Positions 1 to 11,921 are shown, counted from the first letter of the stretch. The stretch is 64,000 nt of DNA from Anagrus nilaparvatae (GCA_022575985.1 JAKSXM010000007.1:56078501-56142500); one strand, 5' to 3'. The notes: a model not told the origin generated them from the sequence alone. Made by a program: numbers and translations.

Positions 1-940
1 AAAATTTACTTCTTTTATAAAAACTAAAAACTGACGGTATTATTACAGAATTTTATTATTTTTTTTCAATACTCCGGCGTCTATACACAAAATCCACTAG
101 CGCGCTCACCCGCTATATCACTATAGCACCAGCACTCCCCCAGCTTCTCGTTGATCGTCTGCTCCAAGTAACATATACTCCAGTAACTTTTTTACAAAAT
201 TAAAGTAAAATTTAAGGAAGCACACACAAGTAATAATAGGTTAAGCACTAAATGCTGATAATTTTTTAAAAAATTTATACTTTCTTTCACTTATAAATTG
301 AATAACAATATTATTATACTTAATTGATAACTTATCAAATTTGCAAACAGTCTTCTGGGTGTTTCGAAAACGCGTGTTCCTTAAACTACTATGCAGACAA
401 GTGCTGCCTTAACGGGGAGAGTAAGAGATGATTACTCCCGTGTAAGACTGGTTGCATTTTATTAGGGGTCATATATGCACAGACGTACTAAAGACAATAG
501 TACTTGCGCCGAACCAAGACTTGCATTTTGCGTGATACGCACGCCAGGCCGTGGGGCGTGGTGCGGCGCTCCCTTTTGAAAATTATCGAGCTTTATGTAT
601 GTATTTGTGAATATTAATGTATAATAGTAAGGGTATAAGTTTATGAATAGCCCTTTTTCAGAGAGCGCAAGATTGACCGCGAATTGCAATTTCATCAAAA
701 ATATAATTTAATATTTTTCTTCTTATCAATTTTAGAACAATTTTTTTAGTTACATAATAATGGTTCAATAATTGAAAGGATTTTGTTCATGCGCCCTTAA
801 ATGATAAGATATTTGTTACAATATATCAGCCAAAAAATACGTAACTGCTTATGAAAAAATTAATTTTCGTTGTGCTTGTCTATATAATTCCAAAATTTTA
901 ATTGTTTTTGGTAATTTGAAACTTGAGAAAAAAGTTAATA
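1..940. other. Window start, non-coding, no recognised gene
   Basis: AT-rich with two GC-richer patches, about 70-180 and 360-600 (for example GGGGCGTGGTGCGGCGC near 553). A 78-codon minus ORF at 462-698 has no recognisable domain. I see nothing I can name. Confidence 0.5.
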
Positions 941-949
941 ATAAAAAAA

Positions 950-1635
950 ATTCCGAAAATCTAGAAATTTTTTCTCGATCAGATTTTTTTGCATAAAGTT
1001 TAAATTTAAGGTATAAATAAGCAGATAATCACAATCTGTACCCATGAAAGAGTGTGCAAAGCTCTTTAAAATTCACTTTTGTTCAAAATGAATAAAATAC
1101 CTTTTTGTTAACCTGGAACATGTTAATAGGGAAGGATATTTAGAAAAAGCCAAAAATTCGTAGTAGGGGGGGGGGGGTGAAAAATGGACGTTTACAGGAG
1201 GGATGAAAGGTTGACGTATTTAGGGGGAGGGGGTCAAATGGACTTAGAATATTTTCGATTTAAGGACTTTCTATTTTGATTTAGGGACTATTATAATTTC
1301 GGATCTAGGACTTAATTATGGAATATAAGTTTAAACTTTTATAAATCAACATGCCCCAAGCTCGTTGGTTGTGCAAACATTTTTTTCAAAAAAAAAAATT
1401 AAAATATCTAAAAAGTAGGAAAGAATTTTAATTGGTGTTATTTTATTCGGCACTAATTTTTACGAATGTATTACTGTATTAGTCCATTGGAAATAATGAA
1501 AAAATCCTGAAAATACAGAAATCTTTTGCCCATCAGATATTTTCGCATGAGGTTTCAGTTTAAGGTATAAATAACCGGAAAATCATTGTGTGTACACATG
1601 AAATGGTGTGCGATACGTTTTTAAATGCACTTTTG
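950..1635 (+). repeat. Diverged direct repeat, two copies 556 bp apart
   Basis: The block at about 950-1085 recurs at about 1500-1635. Shared words in the same order include TTTAAGGTATAAATAA, AAAATC or ATAATCACA, GTACCCATGAAAGAGTGTGC against GTACACATGAAATGGTGTGC, and a closing TGCACTTTTG-like motif. The copies are clearly related but considerably diverged. Confidence 0.6.
1185..1320. repeat. Degenerate 'ggactt' minisatellite with G-rich lead-in
   Basis: A G-rich segment ending GGGGGTCAAATGGACTTAG is followed by several units of the type 'ATTTAGGGACT...AATAATTTCG'. The same lead-in and units are at 52080-52400 and, shorter, at 4518-4600. Confidence 0.6.
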
Positions 1636-1639
1636 TGTA

Positions 1640-2835
1640 AAAAAGTGCATTTTTGCTATTTTTTCACATTTTTCAATGCTTTTTTTTTTATAATTAATCC
1701 AAATAAATAAAACTTTGGTAATTTCGTTTTATTAACATAATTTTAAATATTACAAATTGTTTAGAAACAGGTATGTTGCATTTTGGGTCATTCGGATCAA
1801 AGAATTGCATAAAAAATACATAGTTCCTTAGCTAATATCAAATAATTACAAAAAATCTTTATTACTTAAAATATTAAGGAAAAAATTTGTACCTGAAGGT
1901 TTTAATGATCACTAAACTTAAATTTGATGAGATAATTGAAAAATTCAAATTGGCGCGAATTTTAAATATAAAAGTGCATTTTTTTTGATATTTTTCTATT
2001 GAAGCAAAAAAAAATTAATATATCATAATATGTAGTAAATTATTTTAAATTAATTAAAACATTTTTTTTTTAATTTTTAAACTCTCCCCTTCCTTTCTTT
2101 ACTCATGATTCCTTTTCTAAAGCATCTATGTTAAAAAAAAAAACAGTAGGAGGACTTTTTATAATAATTTTTAACTTTTAAATTTATGTTTTCTGAAAAT
2201 TAATTTACTGACAGAATAATGGAAAATTTTAACATGGTGGACGAGAAATGGCGTGAATTTTAAATTTAAAAGTGCATTTTATTAATTTTATTTTACTATT
2301 TTAACTTAAAAAAACAATGAAAATATTTACTGCGAATTGGGAACATTGAAAAATTATTTAAAAAAGATTTATTATATGGGTCAATATTTGTAAAGTGAAT
2401 AAAGTTTGGATTTTCGAGTCTCAGAAAATACTCCAAAGTATGTTTCGTCGAAAGTATATATAAAAAAAATAATTTTTTCCAATTTTTAGCTTTTTAGATA
2501 CAATCCTCTATTTTTTACAGTAATTTTTGTTTTTTTCAATTTTTTGAAATTTTTAATTTTTGAGAAATTTGTGTTCATTAATTTTTCTCGCAAAAGTGCA
2601 CTTTACAGTAAAATTTTAGTACCCCATAGAAAATTTCCCGTAGAATTCGATTCTGGGGTCAAAAATTTTTTTTTGAACTGCGCATGCGCGAGAAAATCAA
2701 CTTTCTTGCTTTGTCTTTTCTAGCTTATATACCTCAGCTGCAGACAGCTCAATTTTCATCCAATTGGTCTCAAATTTTATGTTTTTTCATATACTTTTAG
2801 CATATGAAATCATTTTTTTGGGTAAATTTATTTTA
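1640..2835. other. AT-rich DNA with recurrent AAAGTGCATTTT motif
   Basis: No ORF. The motif AAAGTGCATTTT or its complement recurs near 1645, 1971, 2269 and 2596, which suggests an old diverged tandem or interspersed repeat continuing from 950-1635. Confidence 0.4.
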
Positions 2836-3312
2836 AGGGAGTTGAAGCGTGGAGGAAAGAAGATTTTTTTTTTTCGGACTTCTTTCTTCCTCTCACGAGT
2901 TTCGTATAAGAAATTCCAAAATGTTTTTGTTTATATTTCTGTAAATAAACTCCTAAGAGCTCTGAAATTTTTTCAGTGTGTTTTTATAATAATAAATTAT
3001 ATTTTAACCAAATATTATCAAAATCTGTTTTGTAAATTTTGTACAATACGTACTTATTTATATTACATACTTATTCACCGTAAGAGATTTTAAGAGCTCC
3101 AAACAAAAAATTTACAAAACAGATTTTGATAATATTTGGTTAAAATATAATTTATTATTATAAAAACACACTGAAAAAATTTCTGCTCTTAGGAGTTTAT
3201 TTACAGAAATATAAACAAAAACATTTTGGAATTTCTTATACGAAACTCGTGAGAGGAAGAAAGAAGTCCGAAAAAAATATATCTTCTTTCCTCCACGCTT
3301 CAACTCCCTTAA
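2836..3312. repeat. Inverted repeat, arms about 205 bp, spacer about 70 bp
   Basis: The left arm starts TTTTAAGGGAGTTGAAGCG and the right arm ends CGCTTCAACTCCCTTAAAA. Complementarity runs continuously inward to ATTTACAAAACAGATTTTGA. ORFs called on both strands here are the same peptide read from the two arms, not genes. Looks like a small foldback element. Confidence 0.85.
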
Positions 3313-3319
3313 AAGCGTT

Positions 3320-4000
3320 AAAATTGAAAAATAGCGATTTTTAAAATATCATTTTTCACAAATTTTGAATTTCCCGTCAAGTCACGTGACCAAATGAAAA
3401 TCTGACTGAAAATTCAGATTTAGCGGAAAATTTTACATAAGGATACTAATTTTCATCTTTTTTCATTTAATAGTTTCTAAGATATCCCATTTTAAAGATA
3501 AAGATTAAAATCGACTTTTTTTAAAAAACCCTAAAAATGGGACTCTGACTTTAAATTATCATATCTGCTAAACAAAATATAATAAAAAGACGAGTAAAAT
3601 TTTTTTTGGAAACTTAGGGCTTGTAAAAAATTTTTTAGGCTTATAGAACTCGTTTCAAAATTGGTCATTTTGGGGTAAGAATAGGCATTTGGTTTATTGA
3701 CTATCGCCATGAGAGGTAACTGGCGAGGTTGCAGCTTTGTATTAAAGATTACGAAAAAAATCCTATTTGATAACATTGTCGTATTTTGTAGTTATTCTAT
3801 ATTATTTTCAATTTTTCGAATTTTCTAGTCACCTAATGAAAATTTTGACCAAATTTTCGGATTTCTCGAGAAATTTTACTAAAGACCTCTTTTTTGTAGA
3901 AGTTTTGGATGTTTCCGTAACGCTATAGAAATAAAAGAAATAGCAAAATACTAAATAACTACAAAATACGACAATGTTATCAAATAGGATTTTTTCGTTA
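3320..4000. repeat. Relative of the 21058-24061 palindrome, with a short inverted repeat
   Basis: The segment 3530-3740 shares words in order with the large palindrome (GGGACTCTGACTTTAAATTA, ACGAGTAAAATTTTTT, AATTGGTCATTTTGG). An inverted repeat pairs 3757-3795 with 3955-3993 (TTTGATAACATTGTCGTATT and complement). No gene. Confidence 0.55.
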
Positions 4001-4004
4001 TAAA

Positions 4005-4757
4005 AAATTTTTATTTAATCCTAAATGCCTTTATTTAGACCAAAAAACTAAAAATAAAAACTACGTTTATATGGTTCCCATCCCTTTTTATTATAAAATT
4101 TAAAAATAAAAGCTTATACAACGGGAAAACAGGAGATAAAAAAAATTTATAAATTTATTACAGAGAATCCATGAAATAATTAATGTTTCTTAACACTTTT
4201 TTTATTTAATATGATTTCTTTTTTTGTAATTTAATTTGATTTCTCAGCCCATAATGGGCTGATAAAAAATTTTTTTTTTTTTTAAGTATCAAAAAAAAAT
4301 AAGAACTTTCATGTGCTAGTTTCTCCCAGATGTGTTTTTCCATATTGTAATTTAAATTGTATTTCTTTCAAATTTATAAATTTTTAAAATACGAAAATTT
4401 GATAATAAATCGTCTTTTTTAATAAAACGAGCAAAACTTCAAATAAAACATTGTGGGGGAAGTTTTTTCTGAATTCACGTAAAATTTTTAATAAAATAAT
4501 TTACTTAACACGTAAGCAGGGGGGAAGGGGGTCGGAGGGGAATGGAATGTGATTTAGAATAATTTCGATTTAGGAACTTAGTTTTTCACCCTATACCTAC
4601 GAAGGATAGTTTATAGTAAAAATATTCCATGCAGTATACATATAAAAGACTGTTCCAAGTTTTTTTTCTATGTGTGTATTTGCATTAAAGTATACATGTA
4701 ATATTTTTAAAATAATTAGACAATATTTAAATTATAAACAAATCACTTAAAAAAATA
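4005..4757. other. AT-rich DNA with a trace of the ggactt minisatellite
   Basis: Mostly A/T homopolymer-rich DNA. 4518-4600 repeats the lead-in and one or two units of the 'ggactt' minisatellite. No gene seen. Confidence 0.5.
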
Positions 4758-5394
4758 CCCTGCCAACTAGCTGGCACTTAGGTTCCTCAAACAATGAGCT
4801 TAATACTTAAATATGCCACATATATAGCCGATTACAAGTATGCAATCACACATACAATTCTATTAACTTTTAAACGTTTTTTTTATTCATCAAAAATTTT
4901 GGAACAAATTTTTAAAAAATTAATTATTAGATTCGAGATATCGAGTAAAAACCATATTTTCAAATATAAGTACTTTCATGGAACTAAATGAAGTATTACA
5001 ACCAAAAAAAAAAAAAAAATATATTGCAGTTTTTTTAATTTTTTTGTTTTTTTAAATTTGCGAAAAAAATTTTGAAAAAATTTGGTATCAGATCCAAAAA
5101 ATTACTATAAACGAACTTTCTAAAACTAGTACTCTCATAGAAATAAATTAGGTACTACGTCCAAAAAGGAAAAAATATTTGGTGTTTTTTGTATTTTTTT
5201 GTGACGAAAATTTTGGGAAAAAATTTTTAGAAATTTAAGTACCCGATTCGAGATGCATCATGTGGAAACCATACTTTCAAATATAAGTACTTTCGTGGAA
5301 ATAAATGAGTTATTACATCCAAATTAAAAAAAAAAAAAAGTACCCGCGCTTTTTTGGTGAACAAATTTTTGAAAAAAAGTTAGGTCTTAATTCA

Positions 5395-5880
5395 ATATGC
5401 CGGGTCGTTTAATTCTATATACAAAAATGTCATAGTCCCACGTAAATAAATATTCAAATACATTTGATACGTATATTAAAGAAATGTGATGAAAAACATA
5501 TGGCTATTTAATGTATTTATAAAGATTTTTCAAAGATTTTTTTAAAAAATAAAAAATTAATTAGTCTCATGTCGGCAGCAACCAGTGTCGCATAGCTCAA
5601 AAAAACAAGTATTTTTATGTAAGTTTAACACATTGTTAATATAAAAATGTTTTTAAATTCTCATATTTTTCATTAGTAATTAAGAAAAAATTATATAATT
5701 TTTGTATTCAGATCACCTGAAGAGGCCAACGGATTTGTTGGTGAAATATTGTGAAATAAAAAAATTGTTACACATCTAAATAATTTGTATTGTTTTATTC
5801 ATTTTAAATAAATTGAAACAATAAAAAATTAAGTTCAGCTCCAATTCTGGTCAATAAAATATTATTTTTACTTTTTTAAT
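5395..5880. mobile_element. Insertion inside family B with a hammerhead-like core
   Basis: Sequence unlike the surrounding units. At 5717-5746 it has CTGAAGA, a six-base-pair hairpin (GCCAAC, loop GGATTT, GTTGGT) and GAAA, the conserved core layout of a hammerhead ribozyme as found in Penelope-like elements. An ATTGTGAAATAAA stretch follows. I could not pair stems I and III convincingly, so it may be decayed. Confidence 0.4.
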
Positions 5881-6382
5881 TCAATAATGATTGTGAAATA
5901 TCACCGGCTACAATATTTTCAGATATGAGTACTTTAATGGAATTAAATGAGGTATTACACAAAAAAAAAAATATTGCAGTTTTTTTTATTTTTCTTTTAT
6001 TTTAATTTTGACAAAAAAAAATTTGAAAAAATTAAGTATCAGATTCAAAAAATTACTATAAACAAGGTTCTTAAAACTAGTACTTCCGTGGAAATAAATT
6101 AGGTACTACGTCCAAGAAAAAAAAAAAAATTATTTTTTGTATTTTTTTGTGAAAAAAATTTTAGGAAAAAAATTTTCAGAAAATTAAGTATCCGATTCGA
6201 GATATCATGTGAAAACCATACTCTCAAATATAAGTACTTTCGTGGAAATAAATGAGGTGTTACATCCAAATTAAAAAAAAAAAGTTCCTCGAGCTTTTTT
6301 GGTGAAAAAATTTTTGAAAAAAAAATTAGGTCTTAATTCCATAATGTTTGTGAAATATCAGCGATTACATACGTACGTACGT

Positions 6383-6383
<1 letters not shown>

Positions 6384-6410
<27 letters not shown>
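6384..6410 (+). repeat. (CA)n microsatellite
   Basis: A perfect CA run directly after a short ACGT repeat, inside the end of the family B element. Its counterpart (GT)n is at 11875-11912 in the inverted copy. Confidence 0.95.
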
Positions 6411-6413
<3 letters not shown>

Positions 6414-6526
6414 GACTTTTTTTAAAAACCGGTTTTTTAGCTTCCTGAGATCTCAAAACGTGCTTATATACCAAAAAATCAAAAAAAAAAATTTGACCGA
6501 TCACAATGGTTCCTCTATGAGGAACC

Positions 6527-6720
6527 AATACATTTATTTATACATAAAATATACACTATAATTATACATAAAATTAAAAATAAAATTATCATTCCAGGTT
6601 TTTTTATTTGTTATTAAATAAAAATATTACATGTTTTTCCAGAAGAATAAATTATTAAATACTTTTAACAGGAAACTACTTATTTGACATTAAATATAAG
6701 TACCACTTTTTCAATACTTA
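6527..6720. other. Spacer between family B and the DFAENY-type pseudogene
   Basis: AT-rich, no features; probably 3' flank of the minus-strand pseudogene. Confidence 0.5.
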
Positions 6721-8630
6721 TTAACAATTTAATTTATAAATTTCTCCACCACGAAAAACATAATTCTTTACTGTACACAGTATATTACAGTATAGTATAT
6801 TAAGCGTAGCTGGAGTTTCTGACCAATCAAAATATTCATAAGTACTTGAACCTTTTGATCTAACCAACTTTTCAAAGTTATATATTTGCATAACTAATAT
6901 TTCTGCCGTTTTTTCTTCCTCATTAACAGAGATTATCTGACCCACAAGCCAATTTTCATAAACAACAAAAGCAACATATGTCATGAGATTATATGATTCT
7001 TTAACTGTATTATTTCGATTTAATATTTTTTACCAGGTCATAATTGAGAGTGAATAATTTGTCTAAACTTGTTATTTTACATCTAATTATGGTATCTGTA
7101 AGAGGTTGAAAGTAATGCATAGATCTAGTCCCAAGTAGAGTCCTTAAATTTAAAATTTTTTTATTCTTTCTGCATACATTTATTTCATCTGAGGTTACTA
7201 AAATTGGCTTTATTTTAAAATGTTCTGAACTGCAAAAATCAAATAAATCAAGCTTTCTTTAGTAGCTGCTCTTTTAAGAGTATCACCGTTTCCACCACAA
7301 GATGATTTACCATGGCATGAGGTGAAAAAAGACCAAAGTGCTGGAATATCAAAACTTTTTTTGAGTTGACATAAAAAGGCAAACATATTTCAGCTCTTGT
7401 ACTGACCAGCACAGCCATCAGTAAAATATTCAATACTTAATATGTGGGGGTAATTTGTTTTAATATATGATATATTTTTTTAATTATTACTTGTACAGCA
7501 GATGAATCATGTTTTAGGTCTACAGAAATTACGCAAAAGTTTTTCGCCACACATTCTCCATTTTCATTAATATAAATAAAGATTGGATGAATCGTACAAT
7601 ATTTTTTAGACCAGTGAACACTTTGAACTTCGTCTTGAATAATAAAAGTAAAGTTCTCTGCGAAATCCATTAAAACAAGTGCTTCAGTTGATTTTAGTGA
7701 AGATTTTCGTTGTGACAAATGTAAGGATTGCTGTTTGTCAATATAATGATGTTGAAATACTTTTTCAATGTCATCAACAATTTTTAAAAATATTTCAATT
7801 TTTTTTTCGATTTTGGTTTCAAGATGAGATTGATCTTAATTAGTCCACTGCTTGTACTCCACAGTTTTATCTTTCCATTCATCTTCTTCAATTACATCTG
7901 GATCAATTTTAAGATCATATTTTATTAATAAATAATTGAGCTTTCTCTCAAAATATTCCTTTTTGGAAAATTTTTGGCATAATCTCATCATGCAGTGAGA
8001 ATTTTGAGGATCACAAGCTACAGCAGATACGATGTCTCGCAATCTTAAAGTCTTATCGAAAGCCCATAATCTAAATTTTGATGCGTGATACACACACAAA
8101 CTGCATGGGTACCAGATGTACCGGCACTTACACATTCTGTAAGACGTAATGTGCAAAATTTTGAAAATCCTATTTTTAATGCAGGATACTCAATTTTAAA
8201 TAAAGCGTAAAGTTCTCTCAAAGTTACCAAAATCAACTGTTTTAGTAAAAATATTGTAATAGTAAAAATCTTGCACTATTTTTGTTACTTCTAGAGAAAA
8301 TTCTTGTTGACGACTTGTACCAGGAGTTGCAGGTATTTCTTCTTTTTTTTTTAATTGTCGGGCATATCTAATTTGATCAATGCTTACACTAAAAAAATTT
8401 GCTGCTTTATTATGACTCCAACAATCCGGACTTAAAGTTAATAGTGATATTTTTTCTTTTTTACTAGCTGTATTATTAATTTTTTTTTATAAATTACTCA
8501 AATGGTATCAAAATCTTTTATTTTTTTTTGTGTATCACAAAGATCCTCGAATTTCTCATTTACATTTAAGACTTTTCTCATTTTTGGAGCAACTGCTTTT
8601 AGGAGATTTAGCCTAATCTTTTTCTTCCAT
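6721..8630 (-). pseudogene. Transposon-associated gene with DFAENY-type motif, full-length but decayed
   Basis: Reading the minus strand from 8630 down, frames join into one long protein of a repeat-associated family seen in many invertebrates. Order: KEKISLLTLSPDCWS (about 8460); RELYALFKIEYPALKIGFSK (8220-8160); GTHAVCVC (8120-8090); a Cys/Gln region with CDPQNSHCM (8010); MDFAENFTFIIQDEVQSVHW (7670-7610); TDGCAGQYKSR, then FFTSCHGKSSCGG (7410-7290); and a C-terminal domain with NWLVGQIISVNEEE (6950-6900). Breaks include an in-frame TGA just after QYKS (7391-7393), a frameshift between 8060 and 8150, and a further stop near 8480. The family's usual QYKN..NFLNLC and HGK..CDG motifs are recognisable, including the changed CGG. 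Its biochemical role is unknown to me; multicopy behaviour suggests a mobile element gene. No TIRs found. Confidence 0.7.
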
Positions 8631-8676
8631 AATTATTTCTTTTAGATTCTACGGTTGATTGTGCTTGTATCGGTGG

Positions 8677-8691
8677 CAGCGGCGGATCCAG
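8677..8691. repeat. Probable hAT terminal inverted repeat end (CAGCGGCGGATCCAG)
   Basis: The CAGNGGCGGATCCAG form followed by a G run is typical of termini of hAT elements. It lies downstream of the 3' end of the hAT transposase pseudogene, in the right orientation. I found no matching right-hand end near 15060-15200. Confidence 0.5.
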
Positions 8692-8719
8692 ACTTTGGTT
8701 TTGGGGGGGGGGCGAATTT

Positions 8720-9345
8720 TATATTATTATTATTATTATTTTTTTTTTGTCAAGGGAATCTTGTGAATCTTGCATCAGCCATGGAGTGTTTGCGGGCCTT
8801 AAAGACCCGCAAATTTCCATGACCGCCCAGTTGCACAAAGTGTACAACTGGGAGACCACCGGCGAACGCGGTCGCTGGCTACGCCCCAGATACTGGATAA
8901 ACACACTATAAACCCCCCTGCACTTGTTTACCCCAAACCAGAACTCCTTTTTCAGGTATAACTTTAGTTTGGGACGCGCAGCCTAGGCAAGTGCCTTCCC
9001 CCAGCTTAGTGACAGGAGAGCTATCTACGGTAGAAAGTACTCCTCCTTTTTCTTCAAAAAAGTGGCCCTTACGTACTCTGCTACTTTTTTCCAATTTTCA
9101 GAACTCCGTAGCATTTCCGGGACCACCGTCTCTGGCTTCCAAATCGGAAAGGGCGGGCGCCCTTCCACGTAGCTCGCACATCCGAAGAAAGTGTGCTCTA
9201 CTGTATCCTCCACGCCTGGGCAGTGCAAGCACTCCTCTGTTGCCACTTTATGCCAATGTTTTAACATAACACGGAAATACCCGTATCCAGTTAAAAATTG
9301 GGTGAGGTATTCAGTATTCATTATTATTATTATCATTGTTATCAT
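8720..9345 (-). mobile_element. 5'-truncated LINE 3' end (R1/Jockey-like)
   Basis: On the minus strand 9319-9025 encodes the C-terminal part of a LINE ORF2: LTQFLTGYGYFRVMLKHW, then CLHCPGVEDTVEHTFFGC, a CCHC-type knuckle (C-x2-C, then H and C) typical of R1/Jockey-clade elements, then a stop. The remainder to 8750 is 3' UTR, ending in an A run and (AAT)n tail (8721-8750). About 600 bp remain. It probably inserted into the 3' flank of the hAT element. Other ORFs here are shadows. Confidence 0.8.
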
Positions 9346-9781
9346 TTATTTTTATTTATTTATAATTATAATTACAACAATGAATATTTTATTTCAATAA
9401 TAGTTTATAAGTATTATTTAATATTAAAATAAAATAAGGTAAAGGAAAAGGGATTATGATAAATTAAACTTCAAAGCTTTTAATTATTATATATAATTAT
9501 ATTTAAGTAAAAAAAATTTAATACACAAAGTTTTGGACATTTAAATAAAATTCGCTTGAGTGATAAAATTTAATGTTGAATATTTTTTACTCATGGTTAT
9601 AAGTATAATTAAACATTATTATGTACTAATTTTACATTTATTGCATTTTATTTGATAAAAGGTTTTTTTTTTACAAAAAAAGTATTAGAATAATGAATAA
9701 TATTCAATCGATTTTCGTTTAGAAAAATAAAAATTGTAAAATACAGAAAATACTTATAATTTTAATTAGCTTAAATTATTT
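9346..9781. other. AT-rich DNA, likely 3' non-coding part of the hAT element
   Basis: No ORF. It lies between the LINE fragment and the hAT stop codon at 9782; if the TIR at 8677 belongs to this hAT copy, this is its 3' untranslated region. Confidence 0.45.
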
Positions 9782-10091
9782 TTATAATGAAAATTCTAAG
9801 CGCGGGTTATTTTTTCTTTTTGCATATTTATCTATGACATTCTCTGTATCAATGATAAAATCGTTATGAATATTCATCAAATCTAAGCCATTTAAACGAT
9901 CTTGGGACATATTTGTTCTAAGCCAAGTTTTTAATCGTTTTAAGCTAGAGAATGATCTTTCGGCAGAAGCAACAGAGATAGGTAAAATTTTTTTGATTGC
10001 AATTTTTTAATAATTCAATAGCTGAACGATTTTCTAATATAGGCGAATTTTGCCATTTATCCTTCCACATTTCTAATTCATTATTTAACTT

Positions 10092-10093
<2 letters not shown>

Positions 10094-10129
<36 letters not shown>

Positions 10130-10530
10130 AACTGACATATACCGACGTAGGGTAGCCCATGAGGCTTAAGCCTGTGCTGGGGCAGTTGCGGAGCAGCCGA
10201 CTTTAAGATGTTAACTGAACTTGTATTCATCCGAACACTGTCAATGATTAACCAATTATTCATTAGTTATTCATTGACAATATCCGTGACATAGGAAAAC
10301 TGCAGAAAACCTATGCCAAGAACAGCCGGATACATGTTTTCTACATAGTATTCGATTTTTCTTTTAAACACTATGCCGAAAACACGATCCTCACCAGACA
10401 GCGTATATAACGTCAGTACAAACTCTACACGAGAATCCGATACGGTCACCCATCCGGATATCAACCGCGCTCATCTTTCCTTAACTTTGTAAGCAAACGT
10501 ATAGAGTTTATGCTACCGCGCTACGAAGCT
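10094..10530 (-). mobile_element. 5S-rRNA-derived SINE (SINE3-like) inserted in the hAT gene
   Basis: On the minus strand the element starts near CAGCTTCGTAGCGCGG. At about 10489-10436 it has AAGTTAAGGAAAG, then GCGCGGTTGATATCCGGATG and GGGTGACCG, which matches the internal promoter half of animal 5S rRNA (AAGTTAAG..., GGTTAGTACTTGGATGGGTGACC). It ends in a 45-base A run (T10094-T10138 on the + strand). It splits two hAT segments that are otherwise continuous. The 65-codon minus ORF within it is not a gene. 5S-derived SINEs are known; whether this family is described I cannot tell. Confidence 0.75.
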
Positions 10531-11479
10531 GGTTTTTAAAATAGTTAATGTCATTATTAAAAAAACAAGCGTATTTTTTAGCAAGTATATGAATTTTATT
10601 TTCGAGATCAGGTTTATCAAAATTCTCAGGTATTAAAATAGAAAGATTATATAAATCTAAAGTATCATCAGTAATAAAGTATCATGTTCTAATAAAGGGA
10701 TATAAACTGACCTTCGAAAATATTCTTCTTTATTATTTGCTTCGTGGTTTTCCCGATGCATTTGTCTGCGAACTAGACGAGGCATTTTTATTTCTGTTCC
10801 AAGTTCTCTAGCAACATCTTCAATTTCATATAATAAACTACTGAATTTTATGTCAGCTTGCTCCCTTTTTCTAGGTAACGTTTTTTTTGCAAATTTTAAT
10901 AAATCATGTGCATCATACAAATCAATATTTATTGTTTGAAAATATCTACTTAAAGTTTCTGTACACGAAAAAACATCGTGAAGGCAATATAAAGAAACCA
11001 AAAAACCGCTTTCGCATAAATTCGTAATTAGTGATTTGGCCTGAAATGCCTTAGCAGAATTTTCCCAGAGGGCTATTTCATCAAGGGCTTCAATAATTTT
11101 TGGTAATATTGACCGAAATTGCGATACACCTTCATGACGTTCTATCCACCGAGTTTCACACAAACCTTCTAACTGATGTCCAACATTGGCTTTTAATACA
11201 TCATTATGTTTAGCTGAAGCTGTGAAAAAAGCTATAGTTTCTTTCATTAACAATACGCTATTCCGAATAGAGCGAATATTACTTGATTGCGAAATTGATA
11301 GGTTGAGAGCGTGATTATGACATGGTACGAAAACGGCATTTTTAGCTTTTTTTTGTATGGTGACTACAGTTCCACGAATTTTAGAAGTCATAACTGAGCA
11401 ACCATCTGTCGAAATCCCCACACAATTGGGCTTTTTCACGGTATTCAGGTTTTTGGATATTCTAAAAAATATTCAAAAA

Positions 11480-11712
11480 AATATTCGATACGTATTTTTT
11501 TATTTTTAATAAAAATGATTTTTAACGAAGATATAGCGATTTTAAAACGTTAAAAACTGGTAGTGGGGGGTAGCGACGCCATATTGCTAAAAACGCTCCA
11601 TATAACTCTGTATAAATTTCTGACGTCACTTAGCTAATTCAAAAATTCAATCTATTATTTCTCGGGTTAAACTTTGTTTAAATTAAAAATAAAAAAATAC
11701 GTATCAAATATT
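11480..11712. mobile_element. MITE of 233 bp with AATATTCGATACGTATTTTT ends
   Basis: Terminal inverted repeats of about 30 bp: AATATTCGATACGTATTTTT at the left, AAAAATACGTATCAAATATT at the right. Short GC-richer centre (GTAGTGGGGGGTAGCGACGCC near 11560). No ORF. It lies within the hAT gene, beside the family B insertion. Confidence 0.8.
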
Positions 11713-11756
11713 TTAAAGCCAGCTACAAAACCAACCAAATAGAATTTTAAAATTTT

Positions 11757-11869
11757 GGTTCCTCATAGAGGAACCTTTGTGATAGATGAAATTTTGATTT
11801 TTGATTTTTTGGCATATAAGCACGTTTTGGGACCTCAGGAAGCTAAAAAACCGGTTTTTAAAAAAAGTC

Positions 11870-11921
<52 letters not shown>

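Larger units (their letters stand above)
4758..6526. mobile_element. Family B element: tandem ~155-bp units, (CA)n, terminal hairpins, copy 1
   Basis: One end carries the hairpin-like TGCCAACTAGCTGGCA followed by GGTTCCTC; the other end is the near-perfect palindrome GGTTCCTCTATGAGGAACC. Between them are repeated units with TGGAAATAAATGAGGTATTA and GTACTACGTCC, spaced about 150 bp, interspersed with A/T runs. A CGTACGTAC-(CA)n microsatellite (6372-6410) lies just inside the latter end. The interior is interrupted at about 5395-5880. No protein is encoded. Tandem repeats, a microsatellite and terminal hairpins recall Helentron-associated non-autonomous elements, but I cannot show Helitron-type ends. 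Confidence 0.7.

Noticed and set aside
2764..3303. Two ORFs sharing the peptide FFRTSFFLSRVSYKKF
   Set aside because: They are the two arms of one palindrome read on opposite strands; no start context, domain or splice structure.
8906..9400. Plus-strand and second minus-strand ORFs over the LINE fragment
   Set aside because: Shadow frames; only the minus frame with the CCHC knuckle matches a known family.
10267..10464. 65-codon minus ORF
   Set aside because: It lies inside the 5S-like SINE.
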